Of a stretch of DNA of 20,447 bases, positions 1-8,445 are shown piece by piece (within the stretch, counting starts at the first letter, position 1; each line of letters begins with the position of its first letter). The DNA is taken from assembly GCA_965660935.1 (NCBI GenBank), contig CBFIBR010000031.1, positions 1 through 20,447 of the forward strand, read 5' to 3'. The notes below the pieces were generated by a model that saw only the letters and a program-made list of their open reading frames with translations, searched no databases and was not told the DNA's origin. Both the position numbers and the translations under genes were made by a program. The DNA is from UBA1172 sp002457135. GTDB taxonomy: Bacteria; Pseudomonadota; Alphaproteobacteria; Puniceispirillales; UBA1172.

Positions 1-830
1 TCCATCACCTGACGATCACCGCCGAGATATGCACCGAGCCTGAAGGCTATTGCCGTGTTTTCGATCTTATGGGAACCGGTCAGGGCAGGGTTGTTGATAA
101 AGAGGGGGGCATCACCCTGATCAATCCGCTGGCTCTCGCCACTGCAAAAACCAATGAGGGGGTCGAGTTCGGCCCCGCGCCCAAGCACCAGCAGGCCAGT
201 CTTTCGGATAGCCTCAGCCAGTCTCGCCTTGGCGGCAACATACCCGCCCCAGCCGAAATGACGATCCAGATGATCAGGAGTGATATTGATAACAGCCCCG
301 GCATCGAGGGCCAGTGACGGGGTGATTTCCAGCTGATAGGACGACAGCTCCAGCACGATCACACCATCAGGGCCGGGGTCTTCCAGCTCCAGCACCGGGG
401 TGCCGATATTGCCGCCGGCAATCGCCGTGATCCCGCAGGCCCCCAGCAAATGGCTGATCAGCATGGTGGTGGTGGATTTACCGTTGGTGCCGGTGATCCC
501 GACAATGCGGGCCTCGGGGCGGGCCAGCATCATCAGCTCGATATCAGAGATAATGGGGATGCCCCGCGCCGTTGCCATGGCCGCCGCCGGATGCGGTTCG
601 GGGAAGGCATGGGGAATGCCCGGGCTGATCACAAGAACGGCCAGCTCATCCCAGGGCCAGTCCTCTGGGCTGGATGCCTGAACCCCCTCAGGTAATTGGG
701 GGGCAGTGTGGTCATCATGGGCATAAACCGTGGCCCCGGCCATGGCCAGGGCCCGCACAGCAGACAGGCCGGACCGACCCAGGCCGAGAACGGCCACGGT
801 CTTTCCTGACATGATGGCGGGGATGATCAT
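1..830 (-). CDS. murD: UDP-N-acetylmuramoylalanine--D-glutamate ligase (MurD), 3' part beyond the window
   Basis: Cytoplasmic ATP-dependent Mur ligase that adds D-glutamate to UDP-MurNAc-L-Ala during peptidoglycan precursor synthesis. The frame stays open to the window edge and gives 276 N-terminal residues; about 40% of the usual ~450-470 aa protein lies outside. Visible landmarks are an N-terminal Rossmann-like motif VAVLGLGRSG (residues 12-21), the Mur ligase P-loop GITGTNGKSTTT (111-122), the ELSSYQLE segment (161-168) and NITPDHLDRH (182-191). The ATG at 830 is preceded by GAGG about 9 nt upstream and lies 6 nt after the mraY stop, so it is the last dcw gene seen here. Oddity: the usually conserved HN dipeptide of the central domain reads HK (LTGSHKIENTA, 250-260). 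Identification is secure; the exact start could also be the Met at residue 7. Confidence 0.95.
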   Translation of the reverse strand, partial: MIIPAIMSGKTVAVLGLGRSGLSAVRALAMAGATVYAHDDHTAPQLPEGVQASSPEDWPWDELAVLVISPGIPHAFPEPHPAAAMATARGIPIISDIELMMLARPEARIVGITGTNGKSTTTMLISHLLGACGITAIAGGNIGTPVLELEDPGPDGVIVLELSSYQLEITPSLALDAGAVINITPDHLDRHFGWGGYVAAKARLAEAIRKTGLLVLGRGAELDPLIGFCSGESQRIDQGDAPLFINNPALTGSHKIENTAIAFRLGAYLGGDRQVM

Positions 831-836
831 GGCGGC

Positions 837-1925
837 TTACCTCAATTTCAGGGTGGCAAGCCCGACAAGGGCCAGAATAACGGAAATGATCCAGAAGCGG
901 ATGACGATGGTGGGTTCGGCCCAGCCTTTCTGTTCGAAATGATGGTGCAGCGGGGCCATGGCGAAAACGCGCTTGCCCGTCAGCTTGAAGGAAACGACCT
1001 GAACGATCACCGACACTGTTTCCAGCACGAAAATACCGCCGATGATGGCCAGCACCAGCTCATGGCGTGTTGCCACCGATATGGCACCGAGACCGCCGCC
1101 GAGCGCCAGCGAGCCGGTATCACCCATGAAAACACGCGCTGGCGGGGCGTTGTACCAGAGGAAGCCGAGACCGGCCCCGATCAGCGCACCACAGATCACC
1201 GCCAGTTCACCGGTGCCGGGAACATAGTGAATTTGCAGGTAATTGGCGAAATTGATATTGCCGCAGAGATAGGCGATCAGCCCGAATGACAGCGCCGTGA
1301 TAATCACCGGAACAATCGCCAGCCCATCCAGCCCGTCGGTCAGGTTGACAGCGTTTGATGCCCCCACCATCACGAAAATGGCAAACGGGACATAGAACAG
1401 GCCGAGGTTGAAAACAACGTCCTTCATCGACGGAATGGCCAGACCGTAGCGCAGGTTATCAGGGGCAATTTCAATGAAAACCAGCGTGACAACAAACGCG
1501 CCGAGGATCTGCAAAGCCATTTTCATCCGCCCGGACATGCCGTTTGATGACCGTTTACGGAGTTTCTTGTAATCATCGAAAAACCCGATCATCCCGAAAA
1601 ACAGGGACAGGGCCAGCACCGGCCACAGGTAGATTGACGAAAACGGCACCCATAACAGCGATGACACACCAAAGGCGATCAGGATCAGCAGCCCGCCCAT
1701 GGTTGGCGTGCCTTTCTTGGCGATGATATGGCTTTGTGGGCCGTCATCACGGATCGGCTGGCCTTCGCCCTGCAGGGATTTCAGCCAGTTGATCATCCGG
1801 TTGCCAAAGAGGAAGGAGATAATCAGCGCGGTCATCACCGCCCCGCCGGTGCGGAACGTCAGGTATCGGAAAAGGTTGAAGGGCTGAAACTGGTCAGCAA
1901 AGGGAACCAAGAGGTCAGGCAACAT
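837..1925 (-). CDS. mraY: Phospho-N-acetylmuramoyl-pentapeptide-transferase (MraY)
   Basis: Integral membrane enzyme that transfers phospho-MurNAc-pentapeptide from the UDP precursor to undecaprenyl phosphate, forming lipid I. The 362-aa product is the normal family size and is strongly hydrophobic with about ten membrane segments. Diagnostic motifs in order are KKGTPTMGGLLIL, NLTDGLDGLA, FMGDTGSLALGG and APLHHHFEQKGW, the first three carrying the conserved Lys/Asp residues of the family. I chose the ATG at 1925 because GGAG sits 6 nt upstream and MLPDLL matches the usual N-terminus; an ATG at 1937 would add four residues but has no good ribosome binding site. The chosen start overlaps the murF stop by 11 nt, which implies translational coupling. 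Confidence 0.97.
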   Translation of the reverse strand: MLPDLLVPFADQFQPFNLFRYLTFRTGGAVMTALIISFLFGNRMINWLKSLQGEGQPIRDDGPQSHIIAKKGTPTMGGLLILIAFGVSSLLWVPFSSIYLWPVLALSLFFGMIGFFDDYKKLRKRSSNGMSGRMKMALQILGAFVVTLVFIEIAPDNLRYGLAIPSMKDVVFNLGLFYVPFAIFVMVGASNAVNLTDGLDGLAIVPVIITALSFGLIAYLCGNINFANYLQIHYVPGTGELAVICGALIGAGLGFLWYNAPPARVFMGDTGSLALGGGLGAISVATRHELVLAIIGGIFVLETVSVIVQVVSFKLTGKRVFAMAPLHHHFEQKGWAEPTIVIRFWIISVILALVGLATLKLR

Positions 1926-3327
1926 GGGACTCTCCATTATGGGGTGGTGGTCCCTTGAGCAGGTTCCGCATCAGGGCAGGCGTTCGCATGCCGTTTGATC
2001 CCTTGACCAGCACCACATCACCATCGCGGACATGCCGAAAGGCCAGCCCGGTGGCGGCATCGGCATCATCGGCAAGATGCATCTGGAACGGCGCATCAGG
2101 CATGGATCCGGCCAGGCTGTGCATGCCCTCACCAAAGGCGATAACAACAGCGGGCGGGGCAGCAAGGAGCGTCTTGCCAAGGCTGCGGTGGAGCGCATCG
2201 CTCTCTTCCCCCAGCTCCAGCATATCGGCCAGGATCGCAACACGGCGGCCATGGCGCGGGTTGCCCGAAAGATCACGCAACGCCGCCTCCATGGATGCCG
2301 GGCTGGCGTTGTAGCTGTCATCAATCAGGGTGAACCGGCGGCCATCAGGATAGGTCACATTATGGTGCTTGCCGCGACCGGGGATATCGTCAATCCCGGC
2401 AAGCGCCTCAAGGGAACGGTCACGGTCCAGCCCCTCGCTCTCGGCAATGGCCAGGGCAAAAAGGGCCGACCAGGCGTTATGGGTGCCAGACATGCCCAGC
2501 GTGAAACTGACCCGGATACCGTTGATGAGGGCAGCAACCTCAATCCCGTGGGCTTGCCTGCTGATGCCGAGGATACGGTGATCAGCGCTTTTGTTCTCAC
2601 CGATGGTGATGATCCGGCTTGCGCCATGCTCCCTTGCGAGGGACGACAGGAAAGGCGTGAACGGGTCATCGGCGTTCAGAACAGCGATGCCTCCATCAGC
2701 AAGCCCCTGAAAGATTTCACCTTTGGCAGAGGCGATGTCTTCCAGTGAGTTGAAATGCCCGATATGGCTTTTGGCAATGCGGGTGATGATGGCGTAATCG
2801 GGTTTCACCAGCGGGCTAAGATCGGCGATTTCACCCGCGTGGTTCATGCCCAGCTCAAAGACACCAAACTGGCTGCGGGCTGGCATGCGGGCCAGGCTCA
2901 GGGGCGCGCCGATATGGTTGTTCAGGTTACCCTCTGAGGCATGGCAATGGCCATGCGCCGCCAGCAGGGTGGAGATGATATGACGTGTACCGGTCTTGCC
3001 GACACTGCCGGTAACAGCGATGCGCTGGGCCGTGGAGCGAAGCCGGGATGCAATGGCCATCTGCCTGAGTCCGCAGAGCGTGTGATTAACCTGCACCGCT
3101 GGAATAGAGGCATCAACAGGATGATCCACGAGGGCGGCACTGGCCCCGGCTTCGGCGGCCTGTTCGATATGGCTGTGACCATCATGATTGGGGCCTTTGA
3201 GGGCGATGAACAGGTCCCCCGGCAAGGTTGACCGGCTGTCGATGGAAATCCCTGCCGCCTGCCAGTCTTCACCGCCCAGGGGAACGCCCTGGGTGGCCTT
3301 GATGATGGATTGGGCCGACCACAACAT
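1915..3327 (-). CDS. murF: UDP-N-acetylmuramoyl-tripeptide--D-alanyl-D-alanine ligase (MurF)
   Basis: Cytoplasmic Mur ligase that adds D-Ala-D-Ala to UDP-MurNAc-tripeptide, the last soluble step before MraY. It is 470 aa, typical for the family. Seen in order: N-terminal uridine-binding region with SIDSR and GDLFIALKG (about 28-45), P-loop TGSVGKTGT (106-114), GNLNNHIGAPLSLA (133-146), ELGMNHAGEI (158-167) and, in the C-terminal half, DDSYNASPASM. The P-loop variant GSVGKTGT is acceptable for MurF. The ATG overlaps the murE TAA by one nucleotide (TAATG), so the two ligases should be made by reinitiation. Neighbouring murE and mraY catalyse the preceding and following steps. Confidence 0.97.
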   Translation of the reverse strand: MLWSAQSIIKATQGVPLGGEDWQAAGISIDSRSTLPGDLFIALKGPNHDGHSHIEQAAEAGASAALVDHPVDASIPAVQVNHTLCGLRQMAIASRLRSTAQRIAVTGSVGKTGTRHIISTLLAAHGHCHASEGNLNNHIGAPLSLARMPARSQFGVFELGMNHAGEIADLSPLVKPDYAIITRIAKSHIGHFNSLEDIASAKGEIFQGLADGGIAVLNADDPFTPFLSSLAREHGASRIITIGENKSADHRILGISRQAHGIEVAALINGIRVSFTLGMSGTHNAWSALFALAIAESEGLDRDRSLEALAGIDDIPGRGKHHNVTYPDGRRFTLIDDSYNASPASMEAALRDLSGNPRHGRRVAILADMLELGEESDALHRSLGKTLLAAPPAVVIAFGEGMHSLAGSMPDAPFQMHLADDADAATGLAFRHVRDGDVVLVKGSNGMRTPALMRNLLKGPPPHNGESHVA

Positions 3328-4805
3328 TATTCGGCCCCCCCGGATGCATTGGCCATGTTCGCCAGAATGCCCCTCACGGTGGCTTCATCACTGAACGGCA
3401 GGGTTTCCGAGCCGATGGTCTGCAAGGCCTCATGCCCCTTGCCCGCCACCATCAGGATGTCACCTGACCCGAGCATGGAAATACCATCGAAAATGGCCTG
3501 ATGACGGTCACCCTGTTCGATGGCATCGGGGCAGGCGGTCTTGATCTCGGCGCGGATGGTACCGGGGTCCTCGCTGCGCGGGTTATCATCGGTAATAATG
3601 ACAAAATCAGCCAGTTCAGCGGCAATCCTGCCCATTTCAGGGCGTTTGGCGCGGTCACGATCCCCGCCGCAACCAAAGACGACACCCAGCCTACCCCTGA
3701 CCTGGGGGCGAATGCTGTTGAGCGCGGTTTCCATCGCATCAGGGCTATGGGCGTAATCGACCACCACAATTGCCCCATCGGGATGACCGTGGATCGTCTG
3801 CATCCGCCCGGGTGCGGGCCTGATATAGCTCAATGACATGAGCGCGTGATCCATGGCCAGGCCCGAGGCATGGGCCATGGCCGCCGCCAGCACAGCGTTG
3901 CCAGCCTGAAATGATCCGGTGAGGGCCAGCGGCAGGGTGTAATCAAGCCCGTCATAACGAATGGTGGTGGCCAGCCCGCCTTCATAGGGTTTGATCGCCG
4001 CGATGCGCAGGTCAGCCGCCGGGTTTTCGCCCACGGTCAGCACATGCACAGGCCGGTCAGCGATATCCTGGCTCAGCCTCTGGCCCCATTCACTATCGAT
4101 ATTGATCACGGCGGTGCCGCCCTCAAGCAGCAAATCCGTGAACAGCACAGCCTTGGCACGGTAGTAGTCTTCCATATCGGCGTGATAGTCGAGGTGTTCG
4201 TGGCTGAGATTGGTGAACCCCGCCACCGCGATCTTGACCTCCGCCAGTCGCTTCTGGTGCAGGCCATGGCTCGATGTTTCCATGGAGGCATGGCTGATCC
4301 CGTCCCTGGAAAGCCGGTCAAGAACACGATGCAGACTGGCGGCATCAGGTGTGGTCAGCCCCGGGACGGCCAGATCATCAGCCACCGGGCCAATCACCCC
4401 GAGCGTGCCGAGACTGGCACTGCGCCAGCCGATATGCGACCAGATCTGGCGCAGGAATTCAGCCGTGCTGGTTTTGCCATTGGTGCCGGTGATGGCGGCG
4501 ATCATCCCGGGCTGGCCGGGGTAGAAGGCACGGGAAAGCCGCGCCAGTTCCAGCCGCGTGTCATCGGCGATGATCACCGGAACCGGTTTTTTGCCGACAT
4601 CGCTTTCTGCCACCACGGCACTCGCGCCATTGGCGATGGCATCATCAATATAGTCATGCCCGTCAGCGGCCGAACCCCTGATGGCAACAAATAAATCCCC
4701 ACTCCTGATCTTCCGCGAATTGACGCTGACACCCGTGGTTTCGATAGCACCCGAGGCCGCAATTTCCTTTTTGGGAAGATGGGGGAACAGATCATCAAGA
4801 CGCAT
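3327..4805 (-). CDS. murE: UDP-N-acetylmuramoyl-L-alanyl-D-glutamate--2,6-diaminopimelate ligase (MurE)
   Basis: Cytoplasmic Mur ligase that adds the third stem-peptide residue. The product is 492 aa from the ATG at 4805. Landmarks are VSVNSRKIRSGDLFVA near the N-terminus, P-loop GTNGKTST (107-114), TTPDAASLH, the METSSHGL segment, NLSHEHLDYH, and in the C-terminal domain FGCGGDRD and DNPRSEDP (about 407-414). DNPR is the known meso-diaminopimelate specificity motif, so the cell wall should be of the Gram-negative DAP type. I prefer 4805 because GGAGG lies 6 nt upstream; ATG at 4820 and TTG at 4823 are possible in-frame alternatives. The chosen start overlaps the ftsI stop by 11 nt. Confidence 0.97.
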   Translation of the reverse strand: MRLDDLFPHLPKKEIAASGAIETTGVSVNSRKIRSGDLFVAIRGSAADGHDYIDDAIANGASAVVAESDVGKKPVPVIIADDTRLELARLSRAFYPGQPGMIAAITGTNGKTSTAEFLRQIWSHIGWRSASLGTLGVIGPVADDLAVPGLTTPDAASLHRVLDRLSRDGISHASMETSSHGLHQKRLAEVKIAVAGFTNLSHEHLDYHADMEDYYRAKAVLFTDLLLEGGTAVINIDSEWGQRLSQDIADRPVHVLTVGENPAADLRIAAIKPYEGGLATTIRYDGLDYTLPLALTGSFQAGNAVLAAAMAHASGLAMDHALMSLSYIRPAPGRMQTIHGHPDGAIVVVDYAHSPDAMETALNSIRPQVRGRLGVVFGCGGDRDRAKRPEMGRIAAELADFVIITDDNPRSEDPGTIRAEIKTACPDAIEQGDRHQAIFDGISMLGSGDILMVAGKGHEALQTIGSETLPFSDEATVRGILANMANASGGAE

Positions 4806-6489
4806 GGCCTGCCTCCGCATCAAGTGTGGGTAAATTTACATTAAGAATTTGACGGATTTCGGGCGATTTTTCGTCAACCGGTGCCACACCGAGGAGGGGG
4901 GCCGCGTGGTTGATGAAACGGCGAACCGCCGGTGCCGCGACCCAGCCGCCCGTGGCGTAGTTATAACTGAACTTCTGGCCCTTGGGTTCATCGACCATGA
5001 CCATGACGACAAAGCGGGGATCATTGAGCGGGAAGGCCCCGACAAAAGAGGCGATCTTGGCGGTTTCGCTATAGCCGCCGACCTGATGCTTTTCGGCCGT
5101 GCCGGTCTTGCCGCCAACAACATAGCCCGGCGCATCGGCTTTCTTGCCGGTGCCGCGCTTATGGGTGATGACACTGCGCATGATCGCCCTGACCTTGAGG
5201 GTTGTCTCAGGGCTGAAAACTTCCTCGATGATATCCGAATTGGCGCCGCCCTTGATCAGGGATGGCGTTATCTTGTGGCCGTTGCCAACCGCGGTGGCAA
5301 TCGCGGCCGACAGATGCACCGGTGAAACCGACAGGCCATGGCCAAAGGAAATGGTCATCAGCTCGGCGCGTTTCCAGCGTTGCGGGGTCAGCGGCCTTGC
5401 TGCCTCGGGGATATTCAGGTTGATCCTGTCCAGCAGGCCGAGGGCGCGGATATAGCGTTGCTGGGTTTTCACCCCCAGTTTATCGGCGATACGCGCCGAC
5501 CCCTTGTTGGAGGATACCACCATCACCTCAGCGACATTGAGCGGGTGCTTTTCAGGATGATAGTCACTGATGCTGTGGCGACCGACACGGAGCGGGCTGA
5601 CCACATCGATAATGTCTTCGGCCTGAAACACGCCGCTATCCAGCGCCATGGCTGTATTGAGGATTTTAAAGGTTGACCCCAGCTCATAGACCCCGCGGGT
5701 GGCGCGGTTGAACCGGGCATCCTCATCGGTCCGGGCAAAGGTGTTGGGGTCAAAATCAGGCAATGACACGAGGGAAATCAGCTCACCCGTTTTCACATCA
5801 ATGACGACACCGGCCCCGCCGATGGCTTCAAACTGTTCGATCTGCTTGCTGATCTCGCGGCGCAGGATGGCCTGAACCTCAAGGTCAATGGACAGATGCA
5901 CATCCTCGCCCCGGGCCAGGGTTTCGTTGAAACCGGATTCGATACCGGCGAGGCCGTTATTATCCTTGTCGACCAGCCCCAGCACATGGGCCGCCTCAAA
6001 TTTCTGTGGGTAGAACCGGGTGATGCGCTTGCGGCCATGAACGCCGACAATGCCCTCATCCAGTACCCTTGCATAGGTGGCGGGCGCAACCTTCCAGGCC
6101 AGCTCGGCATAGCGTCCCTTGCGGGTCAGCTTTTCCAGTGCTTTTTCTTCGGTGGTGTTGGGCAGCAGGCTGGCCAGCGTGATCGCCCCCTTGACGGGGT
6201 TCATCACTTCTGCCGGGTCTGCGTAAAGCTCAAACGCGGGCAGGGAGGCCGCCAGTACCCGGCCCTTGCGGTCAAGGATACGGCCCCGCACCGGCACCTC
6301 GGCCGATGCTGTTTTGCGATAGCCGCTGGTTCCTTCCATCATCGACAGGGTCATGACCTGAACGCCGATGAGGGCAAAGGCCGCCGCCCCGAAGGCCGCC
6401 CCGAAAATCAGGCGATGGCGGGCCACAGCGCTGGCATCATCCGATGGCACCTGCCGCAATTTCCGGCCGATGGAACGCAGCGAAATCAT
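4795..6489 (-). CDS. ftsI: Division-specific peptidoglycan transpeptidase, penicillin-binding protein 3 (FtsI)
   Basis: Inner-membrane class B PBP that cross-links septal peptidoglycan within the divisome. The 564-aa protein has a short cytoplasmic N-terminus, one membrane anchor (about 27-50), a PBP dimerisation region starting with VPVRGRILDRKGRVLA (65-80), and a C-terminal transpeptidase domain. All three penicillin-binding motifs are present: SxxK as S272-T-F-K275, SSN at 326-328 and KTG at 461-463. It overlaps ftsL by 4 nt (ATGA) and murE by 11 nt, the expected position in a dcw cluster, and should act with FtsL, FtsW and FtsQB, the last three partly encoded outside this window. No truncation or missing catalytic residue is seen. 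Confidence 0.97.
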   Translation of the reverse strand: MISLRSIGRKLRQVPSDDASAVARHRLIFGAAFGAAAFALIGVQVMTLSMMEGTSGYRKTASAEVPVRGRILDRKGRVLAASLPAFELYADPAEVMNPVKGAITLASLLPNTTEEKALEKLTRKGRYAELAWKVAPATYARVLDEGIVGVHGRKRITRFYPQKFEAAHVLGLVDKDNNGLAGIESGFNETLARGEDVHLSIDLEVQAILRREISKQIEQFEAIGGAGVVIDVKTGELISLVSLPDFDPNTFARTDEDARFNRATRGVYELGSTFKILNTAMALDSGVFQAEDIIDVVSPLRVGRHSISDYHPEKHPLNVAEVMVVSSNKGSARIADKLGVKTQQRYIRALGLLDRINLNIPEAARPLTPQRWKRAELMTISFGHGLSVSPVHLSAAIATAVGNGHKITPSLIKGGANSDIIEEVFSPETTLKVRAIMRSVITHKRGTGKKADAPGYVVGGKTGTAEKHQVGGYSETAKIASFVGAFPLNDPRFVVMVMVDEPKGQKFSYNYATGGWVAAPAVRRFINHAAPLLGVAPVDEKSPEIRQILNVNLPTLDAEAGHAS

Positions 6490-6902
6490 TCCTGCCCACC
6501 TCCCGATATTTTATCTCCGGGCGTTATATCTCCGGGCGTGATGCCGCCTGACGTGATCCGGAACAGACCGGCTGAAACCGGCCTTGTGCTGGCCTGGGTG
6601 GCGGCTTCCCCGGTGTTGCCCTCACCGAGATGATCAAGGCTCAGGATGCGCTGGGGTTCCACCGGTGCAAAGGAGAGCATTTCTTCGGACAGACGCTGGA
6701 TCCGGTCCGGCCGCGTCAGGTAGGACCAGTCGGCCTCAAGCACCAGAATACGGTCCTTTTCGGTTTCAATCCGCGATTGCAGAACCTCCAGCCGTTGCTG
6801 TTTTTCCAGCGCCTTGCTCTTGATCCAGTAGGTAGTGACCCCGGCCATGACAATGACAAGGGCGCTCAGGATAAAGGCCTGGACGTGGCGCATGGTGAAC
6901 AT
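6486..6902 (-). CDS. ftsL: Cell division protein FtsL
   Basis: Small bitopic divisome protein that bridges FtsB/FtsQ to FtsWI. The 138-aa product has an N-terminal membrane helix (about residues 7-26), a coiled-coil-prone stretch rich in K/E/Q/L (about 28-57) and the alphaproteobacterial hallmark LEADWSYLTRPDRIQRLS (about 55-72). Beyond residue ~95 the sequence is low-complexity, ending in short PGDIT-like repeats encoded by a 15-bp tandem DNA repeat. Start: ATG at 6902 overlaps the rsmH TGA by one base; a second Met at residue 4 is an alternative. It sits between rsmH and ftsI, as in most dcw clusters. Identification rests on position plus the LEADWxYLTRPxRI motif. Confidence 0.93.
   Translation of the reverse strand: MFTMRHVQAFILSALVIVMAGVTTYWIKSKALEKQQRLEVLQSRIETEKDRILVLEADWSYLTRPDRIQRLSEEMLSFAPVEPQRILSLDHLGEGNTGEAATQASTRPVSAGLFRITSGGITPGDITPGDKISGGGQE
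6513..6542. repeat. 15-bp tandem direct repeat inside the 3' end of ftsL
   Basis: Two adjacent 15-bp units, atctccgggcgttat and atctccgggcgtgat, differ at one base. A third, much weaker unit (gccgcctgacgtgat) follows directly. Because 15 is a multiple of three the repeat keeps the frame and encodes repeated PGDIT-like pentapeptides at the FtsL C-terminus. Probably a slippage-derived length-variable tail. Confidence 0.8.
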
Positions 6903-7855
6903 CAGGCAGCCTCCATCATGGCGGGAGCATCGGTGCGGATCGCGACCCTGAGGCGGGCCGAACGCGCCCTCGGGTTACGGCTGATCTCATCATCACCGGG
7001 TACGGTTGGCCGCTTGCGGGTGATGCGGAAACTGGGGGCAGGGCGTTCGATATCAGGCAAATGCCGTGAGGGCCGGGGGGCCTGATCCGAACGTTCGATC
7101 ATGAAACGTTTGACGATACGGTCTTCAAGCGAATGGAAGGAAACCACGGCCAGCACGCCGCCGGGTTTGAGGATACGTTCCGCCGCCGCCAGACCATCAC
7201 GGATTTCCCCCAGCTCATCATTGACGTGAATACGAATGGCCTGAAAAGACCGTGTCGCCGGGTCAATCTGGCCAGGCTTGGGGTAGGGCATAACCGACCG
7301 GATGATCTCAGCCAGTTGCAGGGTCCTGATGATGGGCTGTTCAGCCCTCGCCCTGATGATGGCGCGGGCGATCCGGCGGGCGGCGCGTTCCTCGCCGTAA
7401 TCACGCAACACCCTTGTGATCTCGGCCTCGTCGGCATCGTTGACGAAATCGCTGGCATCCGGGCCGGAACGGTCCATCCGCATATCAAGCGGGCCATCGG
7501 TGCGAAAGGAAAAGCCACGCTCAGCCTCATCTATCTGGGGGGAGGAGAGACCCAGATCGAACATAACACCATCAACCAGTTCAAATTCACTATTTGAGGC
7601 GAGCGTGGCAAGTTGGGAAAACCGACCAGAGAGAAGAGTCAGTTTCCCGGGAAATCGGTTGACCAGCGACTGCCCGGCGGCAATGGCATCAGGGTCGCGG
7701 TCAATGGCGGCAAGGCGGCAATCAGCGGCTTCCAGAACGGCTTTGGTGTATCCGCCCCGTCCAAAAGTGGCATCAATGTAAGCGGCGTTATCCTTTGGGG
7801 CGAGCGCTTCCACCACTTCAACAAGCATGACGGGCTGGTGGAGCGTTACGGTCAT
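6902..7855 (-). CDS. rsmH: 16S rRNA (cytosine(1402)-N(4))-methyltransferase (RsmH/MraW)
   Basis: S-adenosylmethionine-dependent enzyme that methylates N4 of C1402 in the ribosomal P-site region of 16S rRNA. The 317-aa protein has the usual layout: N-terminal HQPVMLVEVVEAL, SAM-binding DATFGRGGYTKAVL (28-41), IDRDPDA (51-57), DLGLSSPQIDEAERGFSFR and GPLDMRMD in the middle, NDELGEI, and VSFHSLEDRIVKRF near the C-terminus. It overlaps mraZ by 4 nt (ATGA) and ftsL by 1 nt (TGATG), the canonical second place in dcw operons. Nothing is missing or unusual. Confidence 0.97.
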   Translation of the reverse strand: MTVTLHQPVMLVEVVEALAPKDNAAYIDATFGRGGYTKAVLEAADCRLAAIDRDPDAIAAGQSLVNRFPGKLTLLSGRFSQLATLASNSEFELVDGVMFDLGLSSPQIDEAERGFSFRTDGPLDMRMDRSGPDASDFVNDADEAEITRVLRDYGEERAARRIARAIIRARAEQPIIRTLQLAEIIRSVMPYPKPGQIDPATRSFQAIRIHVNDELGEIRDGLAAAERILKPGGVLAVVSFHSLEDRIVKRFMIERSDQAPRPSRHLPDIERPAPSFRITRKRPTVPGDDEISRNPRARSARLRVAIRTDAPAMMEAA

Positions 7856-8325
7856 GAAGCCCCCTTATCCGGCAGAACGGGTCCTGGCTTCAGGACCAGT
7901 TGCGGCAGTCCCTTTTCCTTGATGGTCTTGCGGTGGTCCTGTTCCAGGCTCTTCCAGGTTTCAGGGTTCCACATGCGGAACAACCGCCCGGCACCGGCAA
8001 AGACTACCGTCTCACTGATGCTGGCATAGGCCAGGAATTCTTCGGGCAGCAGGATACGGCCTTCGTTATCCAGTTTCATCTGCATGGCGCTGGAAAGCAT
8101 GGTCTGGAGAATTTCGGTTTCTTCCGACAGGCTGTCCATGGTGTCCAGCACGTCAACGATCTGGTTGATGCGGGCTGCACCCTGGCCTTCGAGGCATTCA
8201 TGGGTGAGGGAGCGCGTCACGATCAGGGGCTGGCCGGCCTGTTCCAATACCGTCCGATAAGGCGCAGGCACGGAAACCCGCCCTTTCCGGTCGATCTTGT
8301 TTTCAAATGTGGACAAGAAATACAT
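7852..8325 (-). CDS. mraZ: Transcriptional regulator MraZ
   Basis: Nucleoid-associated AbrB-fold regulator that binds upstream of its own operon and represses dcw transcription in E. coli. Two pseudo-repeats are visible, each with the DxxxR core: ENKIDRKGRVSVPAPYR near the N-terminus and LDNEGRILLPEEFLAYA in the second half. I chose ATG at 8325 (157 aa) because it gives the family N-terminus MYFLSTFENKIDRKGR and has GGGAG 9 nt upstream; an ATG at 8367 would add 14 residues but has weak ribosome-binding support and no family match. It is first in the operon and has a likely operator of phased TGGG repeats just upstream. Confidence 0.95.
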   Translation of the reverse strand: MYFLSTFENKIDRKGRVSVPAPYRTVLEQAGQPLIVTRSLTHECLEGQGAARINQIVDVLDTMDSLSEETEILQTMLSSAMQMKLDNEGRILLPEEFLAYASISETVVFAGAGRLFRMWNPETWKSLEQDHRKTIKEKGLPQLVLKPGPVLPDKGAS

Positions 8326-8420
8326 TGCCCGCAGCTCCCTGATATTGAACCGGACACCCGTCGGCATCCAGCGCCTGTTCCCTGGTGTTTTTCAGCGGCT
8401 TTGAGCATGAAATAACAACA

Positions 8421-8445
8421 TGGGATTATTTGGGATATCATGGGC
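8421..8445 (+). promoter_or_regulatory. Putative MraZ operator: three TGGGN direct repeats at 10-bp spacing
   Basis: On the plus strand TGGGA begins at 8421, TGGGA at 8431 and TGGGC at 8441, each separated by exactly 5 nt; a degenerate TGGTA follows at 8451. E. coli MraZ is known to bind TGGGN direct repeats separated by 5 nt upstream of mraZ. The array lies about 96-120 bp upstream of the mraZ ATG and covers the proposed -10 region and spacer, so autorepression is the simple inference. The strand on which TGGG reads is opposite to transcription. Confidence 0.8.

Noticed and set aside
2032..2748. Long plus-strand open frame opposite murF (238 codons)
   Set aside because: Antisense to a convincing MurF, with a composition typical of reverse-strand shadows and no family match.
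4044..4694. Plus-strand open frame opposite murE (216 codons)
   Set aside because: Same reasoning: fully inside a well-supported gene, no motif.
8326..8367. N-terminal extension of MraZ from the ATG at 8367
   Set aside because: The extra 14 residues do not fit the family and the internal ATG at 8325 has a better ribosome site.
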